A stretch of DNA of 64,000 bases, from contig CM067539.1 of NCBI GenBank assembly GCA_034509755.1, positions 53,409,513 through 53,473,512 on the forward strand, read 5' to 3'. Position numbers and translations under genes: made by a program. This stretch comes from Anisodus tanguticus (Eukaryota > Streptophyta > Magnoliopsida > Solanales > Solanaceae). The notes beneath the pieces are model-generated. The model saw only the letters and a program-made list of their open reading frames with translations. It was not told the origin of the DNA and ran no database searches. Every line of letters begins with the position of its first letter. Within the stretch, counting starts at the first letter, position 1. Of the stretch, positions 22,802 through 34,619 are shown piece after piece.

Positions 22802-22966
22802 TGATAGAATAGGAAAGTTATATTTAGTCATAATTATGTATATTCCGTATATGATATATGTATATTATAGTTATTACTTATCGTAATTGTAGCCTAGGAT
22901 TAAGTTTGTATTTTAGTATATGTACTATGATTTTGGAATGAAATAATGAAGGAAGAATATTTTTAC
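22802..22966 (+). repeat. 5' LTR of copia 3
   Basis: Starts TGATAGAATAGG and matches 27367-27533 with many scattered changes, clearly more than between the copia 1 LTRs. The primer-binding region that follows (CATATCAGATTC) is mutated. Confidence 0.82.
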
Positions 22967-23021
22967 CATATCAGATTCTAATGAAAGTTCCTAAACCATA
23001 AACTTCTCTCTCAAACTGTCA

Positions 23022-23035
23022 CCCCCCCCCCCCCC
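23022..23035. repeat. Poly-C tract in the copia 3 leader, 14 C
   Basis: About 55 bp after the 5' LTR and 20 bp before the gag ATG at 23056, the same relative place as the 14-C run of copia 1. Confidence 0.9.
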
Positions 23036-23055
23036 AATCCTTTCACCGTAGCCCC

Positions 23056-23773
23056 ATGTCGACTCGAAATCCAATTTTCACCTATCCCTGGTTGTCTCCA
23101 ACATCAAATCTCATATCTCCATCACTCTTCAGATGGAAAACGTTCATTATGCGACATGGGCGGAACATTTTTAAAATCTATTGTCGTTCACACCGGGTTA
23201 TCCATCACATAATTCTGTCGGAAAAAGGCAAGAGAAAGTCTTGGAAACTGATGATGAGAAGGAATTATGGTTGACCTTGATGCGACGGTCCTCCAGTGGA
23301 TCTATGCCACAATTTCGAGTGATTTACTATATACTATTCTTGAACCTGATTCCACAGCTATGGAAGCTTGAGAACGTTTACGTGACATATTCCAACACAA
23401 TAAGAATTCCAGAGTCGTCACACTTGAGCATGAATTCTCCACCACTGATATGGCGGATTTTCCCAATGCATCTGCATACTGTCAACGACTCATGGTTCTG
23501 GTCGACCAACTCAAGAACGTCGGGGCGCCGGTAATTAACAATCGACTCGTGTTACAAATAGTTGTCGGCCTCACTGCTGCATATAGTGGAGTAGGTACGC
23601 TCATCCGCCAAAGTAATCATGTTCTGTCATTCTACCAAGCCCGGTCTATGCTCATCCTCGAAGAAGCGAGTTTTGCCAAGAAGACAACCACCGTGTCAAA
23701 TTCTACCTTGGTTGCCGCTCCGTCCGATCAGAGTTCTTCACAATTTGAAAATTTACCGCCAAATCGTGGCTAG
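23056..23773 (+). pseudogene. Copia 3 gag pseudogene
   Basis: Starts at ATG 23056 (MSTRNPIFTYPWLSPTSNL). Frameshifts break it near 23200 and 23420. The second half, 23450-23773, reads FPNASAYCQRLMVLVDQLKNV, LVLQIVVGLTAAYSGVGTLI and a Leu/Glu-rich helix, as in copia GAG. Downstream to about 24090 is a Gly/Gln/Pro-rich stretch in mixed frames. Confidence 0.82.
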
Positions 23774-24096
23774 AAGGGCCGAAACGGCGATAACGGGATC
23801 AAAAACCACGATGGTGGCCGCGATGGTGAAAAAGGCGGCGACAATTGCCACAGAGGAGGTGGCGGTAGTGGAGGCAAGGGTGGTGGCCAGCAGCCACAGT
23901 CAGCCAAGTGGCAGCCGCCAGCTTAGTGAGGTAGTGAACTAGTACCGTAGGCCTGGCAGTGTCCCTGGGTCGTGCTTCACTGCCCATTTCCCACTGAAAA
24001 TTGGGCCAGGCCCACACCCAGGCCAGCAACCCAGGCGCAACAGACCTGCCAATAAACCCAATCAGCGGCTGGAATCCTTGAGCCACTGCCAAACTA

Positions 24097-25080
24097 GTGG
24101 CAGCAAGCCCACTCGTAGTGGCGACCCCAACATATATCGAGGCCGCGTTGCACACTCTTGGGCTTACTCCACGCAACGCAAATTGGTACATGGACACCGA
24201 TGCAAAGTCTCATATGACGTACTCACAAGGTAATTTCTCATCCTATTTTAATTTGAGCAATAATTGTGGTATAATTGTCGAAAATGGTCATTCAATTTCA
24301 ATTCGTGGTTATGGTACTATATACTTGTCTCCCCCGAACCCACTGTTAACTTTGAAAAATGTCCTTCACGCTCCTCAATTAATTAAAAACTTGATTTCAG
24401 TTAGAAAATTTACCACTGATAATTGGGTTTCTGTTGAACTTGATCCTTTTAGGTTTTCCGTGAAGGATTTTCAGACGGTGATGCATCTAATGAGATGTGA
24501 TAGTAAGGGCAAGCTTTATCCAATCACCACAACCACACATCAAGCCAATTTACCATCCACGTTTGCAGCTTTAGCTCATTCTTTATAGCATGAACGTTTG
24601 GGTCATCCGGGAGCACCTGTTTTTGCTTCCCTTAAACAAAATAAATTTATTGAGTGTACTAGAACTCGTAATTCTCATGTTTGTCGTTCTTGTTCTCTTG
24701 GAAAATATGTTAAGGTGCCTTTTGTTGCTTCTAATTCTCGTACTTTTATGCCCTTTGATATTATTCATAGTGATATTTGGACATCTCCCGTTTTGAGCTC
24801 TTCGGGCCATAGATATTATCTTCTTTTGTTGGATGATTACTCTAATTTTTGTGGACGTTTCCTTTGTCTAAAAAGTCACAAGTTTTTTCCACATTTCTAT
24901 CCTTTAGAGCATAAATCTGCACTCAATTTGAACGGGACATTAAAAATATTCAGTGTGATAATGGTAGAGAATTTGATAAAGGACCATTTTGGGATTTTTG
25001 CAAAACTAATGGTTTGTCATTTCGTCTCTCGTGTCCACATACATCATCTCAAAATGGAAAGGCAGAAAGAAAAAAATTGA
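24097..25080 (+). pseudogene. Copia 3 protease and integrase remnant
   Basis: The protease region 24180-24588 has the active-site triplet changed from DTG to DTD (NWYMDTDAKSHMTYSQGNF). A TAG at 24586-24588 separates it from the integrase zinc-binding region (HERLGHPGAPV ... CRSCSLGKY) and the core start (IIHSDIWTSPV ... YLLLLDDYSNF), read at 24598-24860. Frame changes follow near 24850. The C-terminal integrase text continues to about 25390 in other frames. Confidence 0.85.
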
Positions 25081-25819
25081 ACCATTAACAACATTGTTTT
25101 AACCTTACTTGCCCATGCCTCTCTACCACTATTCTTTTGGCATCATGCATTGCAAATGACAACCTATATTTTGAACATACTTCCGAGCAAACAAGTAACC
25201 TACCAATCCCCACTCAAAATTTTATACCTAAGGGACCCATCATATTCTCATTTACGGGTTTTCGGGTACTTATGTTATCCTCTCTTTCCTTCTACTACCA
25301 TCAATAAACTTCAACCCCCATCTACTCTGTGTTTTCTTGGGATATCCGTCAAATCATCGTGGTTACAAATGTTACGACTTATCCTCTAATAAAATAATCG
25401 TAAGTCGTCATATAATTTTAGATGAAATATATTTCCCTTTTGCCAAATTACATTGTTTCGGGCCTCCTACCTATGAATTTCTTGACGATAGCATACCCCC
25501 GTATTTGATCCATAAATTGGCCTCCCAAACAGGCCCAATTTCTTTCGGTGTCTCGGCCCAATTACCGAGCCCAGAGGTTGCTGGCCCTGCTGAGCCTCTC
25601 GATGGCAGCCCACTGCCGAGAGGCCTAGTGGATGGCAACCCGTTGGGTCTTGGCCCAACGTCAGGCTCGAGCAGTCCATCATCCGTTGGCCCACTACGCC
25701 GATAGTCTAGTCACTGCCAGCCCACTGTCGGGCAGTCCGTCATTCTCGTCTGGCCCAACGACCTGTCACTCGTAGTCAACACGGGATTTTTAAGTCAAAT
25801 AAAAAATACGTTCATCACA

Positions 25820-27377
25820 CCCATGTTGCTAAGTCACCGTTGCCCCGTAATCATGTGTTTGTCTTTAATGACTCGAATTGGAAAATGGCTATGGATAATG
25901 AATTTAATGCTCTTATTAATAATAGGACGTGAGATTTGATGCCCCGTCCCCCGATGTCTATGTTGATTTTTAGTCATAAAGAAATATATGATAGTACATT
26001 TGAGATGCATAAAGCCCATCTTGTAGGTGATGGGAAGACTCAACATATTGGTGTGAATTGCGGTGAGACTTTCAGTCCGGTGGTAAAACCGGCGAACTAT
26101 CATAACGATCCTCAGTCTAGCTCTTTCGAAGATATGGGCGCTTCATCAGCTTGATGTCAAAAATTTCTTCCTGCATGGAGACCTCAATGAAATAGTGTAC
26201 ATGTATCAGCCATTTCGGAGTACAGACTCTACTTATCCTAATCATGTGTGACTATTGAAGAAATCATTATATGGGCTCAAACAAGCTCATAGGCCTAGTA
26301 CAAGAGGTTTGCAGATTATGTTTCACATATTGGGTTTTCTAATAGCGGGTCTAATCATTCTCTATTCATATACCGTCAGGGTAATGATATCGCGTACATT
26401 TTTTATATGTGGATGATATTATATTAACTGTCTCATCTTATGCTCTTCGCAAGTCTATCATATCACTGCTTGGCTCTGAGTTTGCAATGAAAAATCTAGG
26501 GCCACTGAGTTACTTATTGGGTATAGTTGTGACACATCATGTAGGTGGTTTATTTTTATCCCAAAAGAAGTATGTAGTAGAGATTGTTGAACGAGCTGGC
26601 ATGTCATCATGTAGGACGTCTGCCACTCCGGTTGATACTAAACCGAAATTTAGTGCTTCTTCCAGCAAGTTGTATGCCGATCTATCACATTACCGCATCC
26701 TTGCAGGGACCCTGCAATATCTCACATTCACGAGGCCCGACATCCCTTATGTTATACAACAAGTTTGTTTATTCATGCATAACCCGATGGAGGATCGCAT
26801 GCATGCTCTCAAACGCATTGTGTGTTATATTCAGGGAACTCTCTATCATGGCCTGCATTTATATCTGTCTTCAAAACCCACTCTTATTTCATACACAGAT
26901 GCCGACTGGGGTGGATGTCCGGATACCAGACGCTCCACGTCTAGTTATTGTGTATTTCTTGGTGATAATTTAGTATCTTGGTCCTCTAAACGGCAAGCGA
27001 CATTGTTCAGATCCAGTGCCGAAGCAGAATACTGAAAATTTGCCAATGTGGTGTCTGAATCTTGTTGACTACGGAACCTTCTTTTAGAGCTCCACTGTCC
27101 GATTCCGAAGGCAACATTGGTTTATTGTGATAATGTTAGTGCAATTTATCTCTCAGAAAATCCGATTCACCACCAACGCACTAAACATATTGAGCTAGAT
27201 ATTCACTTTGTTCGCAAAAAGATTGCTCGTGGACAAGTGCATGTCTTACATGTCCCGTCACGTTATCAGATTGCCGACATTTTTACAAAAGGTCTTCCGC
27301 TGGTTTTATTTGAAAACTTTCGGGACAGTCTCAACATACGCCGGCCTCCCGCTTCGACTGCGGGTGTGATAGAATAG
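25820..27377 (+). pseudogene. Copia 3 reverse transcriptase and RNase H remnant
   Basis: Reverse transcriptase pieces start near 25850 (NDSNWKMAMDNEFNAL), include GETFSPVVKPA near 26060 and the catalytic YVDD motif near 26408 (LYVDDIILTVSS). An open frame from 26409 to 27035 then covers the thumb (YLLGIVV, TRPDIPYVIQQVC) and the start of RNase H (YTDADWGGCPDTRRST). A TGA after SSAEAEY breaks it; the end (YCDNVSAIYL ... ADIFTKGLP) is at 27117-27377. Confidence 0.87.
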
Positions 27378-27533
27378 AAAAATTACATTTAGTCATAATT
27401 ATGTATATTATGTATATGGTAGATGTGTATTGTAGTTATTACTTACCATAATTGTAGTCTAGGATTAGGTTTGTATTTTAGTATATGTACTATGATTTTG
27501 GAATGAAATAATCAAGAAAGAATATTTCTTACA
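27367..27533 (+). repeat. 3' LTR of copia 3
   Basis: 167 bp from TGATAGAATAG, preceded by GACTGCGGGTG, to TTACA. Confidence 0.85.
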
Positions 27534-27538
27534 GTTTG

Positions 27539-28425
27539 AATAGATTGTATGTTTTATTATGATATAGTAATATTTGATTAATTGACTAGTGTATATATAA
27601 TGCGCTTCGCACGATTATGTTAAAATAAAAAATAATGAAAATGTCAAGGAGGACTATAAATAACTAGATTTACTGTACTTTTATGCATTTTATTAGTCCT
27701 AACAAAAATTAATATAAGTGATATATTATTCATGAATTGTTATAACAGGAGGAAAAATTACAGAAATACTGATAATAGGTGTGCCAAAATCAAAACAGCT
27801 AATAAGCCCCATTGCTATCTTTACTCAAGAATACAATACAAATATAGCACCACTGATGTAAAATAAAACGACTTAAAATATAGATATATAATAAAAGCAA
27901 TGAAACTTATAATTTGATCGTAAACCAGTTGAGAAGCAATTCTTTAGCTTTTACATATCGACATGTTCCATTTCTTATTAGAGACAGATTAAATGACAGA
28001 AAAATAAATAAATGAGAAAAGGGGTAAATAGAAAAACCCAGACTCAAAATATTAAAAATTACATTCTTCTCATAGAAAGTAATTAGACATATTTAAAAGT
28101 CTTGAGTTTTGGTAAATAATTAATATTTAATTTTACAAAAATAAGTTTTTTAATTTGCCTTTAATTTGGCTTCCCTTATTTATATACCTCAATGTTCTTT
28201 AATTTTTAATTTAAAAGGAAAAAAAAAAGAGAAAAAGAAACGAATATGTGGTAATAAACTGTAGAGAAATTGTTAGGTACAAAGCATATAAGTAAGGCAC
28301 ATCGGAAGTTTAAAAGTTTTGATTCTTACTTACCCCAACAATAGTTCAGGTATGGTTATACAACAATGGAACTTGTAATATAAAACATATACTTACAAGT
28401 TGAAAAATATGGAATCTTTTTCTAT
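27539..28425. other. No recognisable feature
   Basis: AT-rich intergenic sequence. I see no gene or clear repeat. Confidence 0.45.
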
Positions 28426-28426
28426 T

Positions 28427-29865
28427 GTTAGGTGCACACGCGATTGCCCTTCCAATTGCAAGCTCCAAGCTTCAATGTATTTCTCCTTCGGAGAGCTAGG
28501 AAATTCGGCAGAGGTTCGAGAGAGTGTTTTTGATTCTAAGTCTCTAAGGCTTAGAATGTTATTCTGAAAATTTAGTGTAGAATAATGAAAGTGAATGCCT
28601 CTATTTATAGTTGAAAAAATAGATCAAAAATCGAATTAGGGTTTGACCATGGGCCTTGCCCAAAATCGACGCAGAGGCGCCACAGCTCAAGGGTATGGGC
28701 GCCGCGGCGCTCGACGTGCACTTGCACTGTCTCGATTTAATTTCTGTGCATTCTTAATTAAATTCAAAATCTAATTTTTACTTAATTAAAGTAATCATTA
28801 TTCATTTAAATATCTCGATTCCAAATCGTACATTTTAATTACTCTTTCAATACATCCTTAGATCGAAACGGACAATCGACATAGTGTGACCTTACATGCC
28901 TTCTCATATTGACATTAATTCAATTAAGATCTACGCGGAACTCCTAGACAGCGCCGGAAGACGAACTCAATATGTGAAGTACGTTTACGCGAATCCAGTA
29001 AACTTAACCTTTATGTGGTAAGATAAAAAAATTTCATTCACAATACGCCCGATCAAGCTTAGGATTTGTCAAGTGTCTATCCAAATGATTTAATCATTGT
29101 ATCTCATCTATATTAGTCGACGACTAGACCATATTCTAAATATGTCTATTGTGTTGGCCAACGACTTAGTCAACCTAATATCACTGAGAATCTGAGTGTT
29201 CTCTCGAACATACATTCGAGGAATGAATCCTAATCTTGGCTCAACTACCACCTTCAATCCACATCGTAATGTACCCAATACAAGTTGTATCTCTTACCTA
29301 CAAGGCATTTGAGCTTAGGACGGGATCAAAGTTCATTACTTTGTAGATAAGGCGCGTATTAACCTCAAGTCGAAGGACTTCTATCTCCCACACGTTGATC
29401 ATACGTTAGACAAGTATAACAAATAGTATATCAACAGGGTATACCAATACTTTCAAAGTATCCATGTGTCCATCACGAGTAACAATTACTCATAGCAGGT
29501 GAGACATACTACATCCTCTAAGGATGTGATGCATACCACATGTCGACTTATCACATATCATCGATATCTCATTCTCGACGATCATTAGTCGAGGTTATTT
29601 TAAGAGTTATGCTCTATCATAAAATATCTCACTCTATTAATGACAACGTAAGCTCAATGGATGCACATTAATGAATAATTACAAACAATCAAATAATAAT
29701 TGCAAATGTCAAAATATTAATCTCCATTAATAATAATATGAATGTGTATAAAGTACATTTGTCCTAATACAAATTGTCTTTAGGACATAAATATACTTTC
29801 ATAGACCACTCAAGGCTTTGGAAGAATCTTCGGATTCACTCGACCAACCTGAAAGAAATTAATAA
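28427..29865 (-). mobile_element. Degenerate LTR-like region (probable solo LTR)
   Basis: Starts TGTTAGGTGCACACG. It includes a minus-strand TATA-type box (CAACTATAAATAGAGG, 28601-28616), then a long moderately GC-balanced stretch with inverted dyads such as ATCATCGATATC and CTCGACGATCATTAGTCGAG, as found in plant copia LTRs. There is no coding sequence on either side. Family and ends are not established. Confidence 0.35.
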
Positions 29866-30685
29866 AGCTTAGTCACACATATTTTTATCTGAATTACAGG
29901 AAAGAAGTAACCATTTTAATTGTTGAGAGAAATAATCACAAGAATATGCATTTAGTCAGATTATTCGTCTACCTTCCTAGTATAACTTATTGTCGCACTG
30001 AACTTTCCGACATGTCCAGGTTAGAGGAATAAAACGGTTAGGATGATTTGAAAGGGCCTGTTGAATGAGTTACTGTGTATTGAAGAATTGTTGTAAGAGT
30101 CGATATACAGATACTCCACTATTTACCTCTTCTCCTAATATCACTTCATTTTCCTTATTTATGTATACGTTTTTCCTTAGTAGAATCCTCTCCCCTTGCC
30201 CTCTCAAAATACATTATTACTACCATTTGCCAGATTTTCTGTTCTCACCTTTTCCAACATTTCCTCATAATAGTCCTCAAATCATACAAATTTATCAGAT
30301 GGATAAATCACTTGGATTATATGTAACAGGTATAATAATGATAGGTAATAAATAGGATAGTAAATATTGACTAACTACAAAATATGAGTTACTGTGTATT
30401 GAGAAATTGTAAGAGTCAATATTAAACATGACACATTTAACATAATTAAAAGAGTTTAATGAGTGATTTATTTTGAGTTTTTCTACATAACACAAATGAA
30501 AAAATAGGAAAAAACTCAAAAAATATAGGAAAAAAATAAATAGCAATGGAGACCATAGAGAGGTGTCACATCATCTTATCCATGTCTAGCTTTATATTAT
30601 ATATAGAGAGATTGATATTGATTGATTAACATTGATTGATTGATTTGACAGTATCGTATGGTTACATGTAAGTTTATTAAAATAT
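29866..30685. other. Intergenic, with a short direct repeat
   Basis: GAGTTACTGTGTATTGA.GAATTGT.AAGAGTC occurs at 30066 and 30385, about 30 bp with small differences. Nothing else is recognised. Confidence 0.45.
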
Positions 30686-30701
30686 GCTTAATTACAAACT
30701 A

Positions 30702-30837
30702 CTACAACAACAACAATATATCCAATGAAATTTCACAACGTGGGGTCTGCGGAGGGTAGGGTGTACGCAGACCTTACATCTACCTTGGTAGGTAGAGCGG
30801 TTGTTTCTGAAAGACCCTCGGCTCAAGACAAGTATAC
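30702..30837 (-). mobile_element. TS-type SINE
   Basis: 136 bp flanked by a 16-bp duplication with one mismatch (GCTTAATTACAAACTA 30686-30701, GCTTAATTATAAACTA 30838-30853). On the plus strand it begins with a CTACAACAACAACAA run, the complement of the TTG-repeat tail, then has the conserved GTGGGGTCTGCGGAGGGTAG and TACGCAGACCTTACATC, ending CCCTCGGCTCAAGAC. This matches the TS SINE/RTE tail of Solanaceae. Confidence 0.88.
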
Positions 30838-30869
30838 GCTTAATTATAAACTAGTTTATATAAATATTA

Positions 30870-31108
30870 CTACCTCCGTACGAATTTATGTGATATAGTT
30901 TGAATGGACACGGAGTTTAAGAAATAAAGAAATACTTTTGAATCTTGTGGTTTAAAACAAGTCAAAGATATATGTGTAGTTATAAATTATCTCGTTAAAC
31001 GTAAAAGTTAAAGTTTAAAGTTAAATTATTATCAAACAATAAAATGTATCATTCTTTTTGGGATGGACTAAAAAGAAAAGTGTATCACATAAACTGCGAC
31101 AGTGGGAG
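30870..31108. mobile_element. Stowaway MITE (30.9 kb)
   Basis: 239 bp flanked by TA (30868-30869 and 31109-31110). Ends CTACCTCCGTACGAATTTATG and ACATAAACTGCGACAGTGGGAG form a diverged inverted repeat. The interior matches the other Stowaway copies (ACGGAGTTTAAGAAA, TTGTGGTTTAAAACAAGTC). Confidence 0.8.
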
Positions 31109-31125
31109 TAACAAAATAAGGTAAG

Positions 31126-31330
31126 TGTGAGATTGGAGTAATTTCCCTTGGAGATTTCATTCATTAATCACAATATATATAGTGTACAGAGGTTGATTCC
31201 TAATACGATAAGAATCCTAACTTACCTTAAATGGTTGATTTCTAATATAATAGAATCCTAAGTTACCTTAAATATACATCTATCATAATTACAAAATATA
31301 CTGTGAATATTCGGAGAATATTCGCTAATA
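31126..31330 (-). repeat. 3' LTR of copia 4
   Basis: Follows the polypurine tract on the minus strand and begins TATTAGCGAATATTC (the usual leading TG is not intact). It includes TATATATTGTGATTAATGAATGAAATCTCC, parallel to the end of the copia 1 LTR, and probably ends with CACA at 31126-31129. Boundaries are approximate. Confidence 0.6.
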
Positions 31331-32434
31331 CTCCCCCTCAGTCGGAGCGGAAGGAGGTCGAACGCTAAGGCTGGATCGAAAGTCGGTGAAGAGCTGTCGC
31401 GGTAGTCCCTTTGTTAAAATATCTGCATACTGATAGGAGGAAGGTACGTGTAAAATTTTGACCTGACCAAGGGCAACCTTCTCACGCACAAAGTGAATGT
31501 CCATCTCTATATGCTTGGTCCGTTGATGTTGGACCGGATTGTGAGACATATAGATGGCAGATATGTTGTCACGGTAGACTATAGACACCTTTTGCAGTGG
31601 ACACTGGAGTTCCAAAAGAAGATTTCGGAGCCAAAAAATCTCAACAACGACATTAGCAACTCCGCGATACTCTGCTTCAGTACTCGAACGGGATAGTGTG
31701 GTATGTCGCTTCGCGGACCATGAAATAAGATTATCCCCAAGAAATACACAGTAGCCGGAGGTGGAGCGACGTGTGTCCCGGCATCCTGCCCAATCTGCAT
31801 CCGTGTAGGAGAGCAACTTGGTTGGGGCAGAGGGGTAAAGATGTAGTCCAAAGTCCAGTGTGCCCTTAACGTATCTGATAATACGTTTGAGGGCCGCAAA
31901 ATGGGACTCTCGAGGGTCGAGCATAAACATACACACTTGCTGAACGGCATATGCAATATCAGGCCTAGTAAATATAAGGTACTGAAGGGCACCTGCAAAG
32001 CTCCGATAGAGAGTGGGATCAGAAACTGGCGCGCCCTCATTGGCACTGAGCTTGGATTTCGAGTCAACCGGAGTTGGCATAATTTTACAATTTGCCATCT
32101 TAGCCCTATGTACTATCTCATCCGCATATTTGCACTGACACAAAAATATAGTAGTTGCAGATCTGGTCACGGATATACCCAAGAAATAACTCAGCTTGCC
32201 CAAGTCAGTCATAGCAAATTCAGTTTTGAGTAAAGCAATAATTTCATTCTTCAACCCGTCAGAGGAGGCAGTAAGAACAATGTCATCCACATATAATAGA
32301 AAATAAGCAGTGCTGCTACCTCGATGGAAAGTGAAGAGAGAGTTATCACACTTGCTACATGTACATCCGATTTGCATAAGATATCTGGCAAAGCGATCAT
32401 ACCTAGCGCGGGGTGCATGTTTCAAACCATACAA
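31325..32434 (-). pseudogene. Copia 4 reverse transcriptase C-terminal half and RNase H
   Basis: An uninterrupted frame of 369 codons. It holds MYGLKHAPRARYDRF, the catalytic YVDD (LLYVDDIVLTASS, near 32290), YFLGISV, TRPDIAYAVQQVC, YTDADWAGCRDTRRSTSGY, SSTEAEYRG and ADILTKGLPRQLF. The N-terminal half of reverse transcriptase lies in another frame at 32778-32422 (ARLVPNGTNQQEGIDCGETF, LDVKNAFLHGDLKETVY), so one frameshift near 32430 separates them. A residue change (YRDN for YCDN) is visible. It cannot act alone because the element lacks its 5' end. Confidence 0.9.
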
Positions 32435-32963
32435 GGACTTCCTGAGACGACATACAACTGCGAAACTGTCGGATGAACAAAGCCAGGGGGCTGATGCATG
32501 TACACAGTTTCTTTCAAATCCCCATGAAGAAACGCATTCTTAACATCAAGCTGATGAATCGGCCAATGCAAGCCCATAACAATACCGAGAACAGTTCGAA
32601 TAGTAGCCGGTTTAACAACCGGACTGAATGTCTCACCACAGTCAATACCCTCTTGCTGATTCGTGCCATTAGGAACCAGTCTTGCCTTATACCACTCCAA
32701 GTCACCATTGTCTCTGTACTTGTGACGACATAACCACATGTACCGAATAATATTAACACCGTCCGGTCTAGGTACCAAATCCCAAGTATTCTACTTGGTT
32801 AAAGCATTAAATTCCTCGCACATGGCCGCATTCCAATTAGGGTCCAGTTTGGCTAGTTTTGGATTTTTTGGAATGGGTGATATGGTTTGTGCGGAAAGGT
32901 TAAAATAGACCTTGGGTTTGAAAATTCTGTGTTGTGCACGAGTCTCCATACGATGGGTAGGTA

Positions 32964-34300
32964 TCAGTTGGTGGTCTGGATTTGGAGGCTCTGGGTGTCG
33001 GGTTCTGGAGGCAGCAGTGTTGTTGGAGGGGCATTAGACGTAGCTGGAGGCAGCAGGGGTACTGGATGGGTGCTAGTCGGTAAAATATTAAGAAGAGATT
33101 CTACCATTTTAACAGCATAGACCCAAAAAGGCGGTGGAAGACAGGCATGAAACAGAAGGATGCGAACCATGTTATTGATGGTACGTATAATTCATTCACC
33201 TTTCCGTTTTGGGTGGAAGTATAGGGACAGGAAAAATGGAAAACCATGCCTTGTTTAGAGCAGAAATTGTGAAATGCCGAGTTATTAAATTCACGTCCAT
33301 TATCATATTGGAATGATTTGATAGATTTTTCAAACTGTGTTTTAATAAATTTTTGAAATTCAAGGAACTTGGCAAAAACTTCAGATTTGAATTTCAGTGG
33401 GTAAATCCAGACAAAATGTGAAAATCATCTAAGGATACTAGATAAAATTTGTGACCCAAAGAGCTAACAACCGGAGATGTCCACAAATCAGCATCAACAA
33501 TATCAAAAGGAGAAAAAGTAACATTGTTTGGATGACATAAATGGAAGACGAGTATGCTTGCCGAGTGAGCAAGAAAAACAGTGTTGGGCAAGTTTCCCAT
33601 TATTACATTGAATACACTTAGTAGTCCTAAGAAAAGTAAAAACAGGGTCTCCGGGGTGTCCGAGTCTGTTGTGCCAAGTTGAGGGAGAGATAGCCGCAAT
33701 GGATAGATGTGATTGCGGTCTGACATCGGAAGATTGAGCGAAGGGGTAGAGGTCTCCACACTATTGCAGCGCATAAGAATTTTCCCCGTATTGAGATCCT
33801 TCACAGAAAAACCAAAATGGTCAAATTCGACAGACACAGAATTATTGCGAGTGAATTTTCTAACAGATATTAAGTATTTAATGATGTTAGGGGTGTAGAG
33901 GACGTGATTTAGGGAGAAAGGCGGGTAGGGATGTTTGGTATGTGTGTTACCGTAACCTTCAATTGGAATGCGATGACCATTGCCGACAGTAATAAATTGA
34001 GGACACTTTAACCGAAACAGTTGAGATAAGTTACCTGACGACTGGGTGATATGAGATGTGGCTCCGGTGTCCATGTACCAATTTTCGTCGGGCTATTGAA
34101 AGTTCACGGTGTTGAAGGCCTGGCCCAAATCGGTGGGGGCTAGGCTGTTGCCCTGCGGGTGTTAGGCTGCTGCTACCAAATGGGCCTGCTGCTACTGGTG
34201 GGCCTGCCGGTTGGTGCGGGCGGAGCCCAAGATGTCTGGCTGCCAGCCTTGCTGGAATTGGGCCCCTGATGTCGGGTAGGGGCATGCAGGCGAGGCCCAA
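32964..34300 (-). pseudogene. Copia 4 protease and integrase remnant
   Basis: 34074-33394 is open and carries the protease motif MDTGATSHITQSSGNL with an intact DTG, then PIEGYGNTHT, NNSVSVEFDHFGFSV, part of the integrase zinc-binding region and DLWTSPVVSSLGHKFYLVSLDD. The zinc-binding block is disturbed by a frameshift near 33660. Integrase C-terminal text continues at 33170-32964. Upstream, 34300-34075 reads the Gly/Gln/Pro-rich end of gag in mixed frames. Confidence 0.85.
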
Positions 34301-34619
34301 TTCCGGTATTGGGCCAAGGGGGTTGCCCAGCCCACTGATAGCAGGCAGCAGGTGCTGGGCCTGCCTACTGCTGGTTTCGGTTGCCTTTGCCGCGGCCCTT
34401 TCCTTTATTGTTATTACCGCGACCTCTGCCGCGACGCCCTCCGTCGCGAGACTGTTACTGGTAGTGGTCTTGCGGTGGTGGCTGCCGCCGGTGGTGTCAT
34501 GCCGTCAATGGCTAATGCCTTGTGATTGTTCTCTTCTTGTTTAGCACGGTGGGTCTCTTCCAATAAAAGTTGCGAACTTGCTTTATTGAAGCTTGGTATG
34601 TATGCATTATATATATGTA

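Larger units (their letters stand above)
22802..27533 (+). mobile_element. Ty1/copia retrotransposon 3, near full length but decayed
   Basis: 4.73 kb with LTRs at 22802 to about 22966 and 27367-27533. The flanks ATTTG (22797-22801) and GTTTG (27534-27538) are a 5-bp duplication with one mismatch. Internal order is gag, protease, integrase, reverse transcriptase, RNase H, all interrupted by stops and frameshifts. The motifs group it with copia 1, 2 and 4 (Ale/Retrofit-like). It lies immediately upstream of MOC1 and is transcribed away from it. Confidence 0.9.
31126..34592 (-). mobile_element. Ty1/copia retrotransposon 4, 5'-truncated
   Basis: A minus-strand element running from gag (near 34590) to a 3' LTR (about 31330-31126). 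The 5' LTR, leader and start of gag are missing: sequence similarity stops near 34592, where an unrelated gypsy-like LTR begins. Protein motifs and the polypurine tract (CCGACTGAGGGGGAG) place it with copia 1. It keeps the best-preserved reverse transcriptase and RNase H in the window. Confidence 0.85.
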
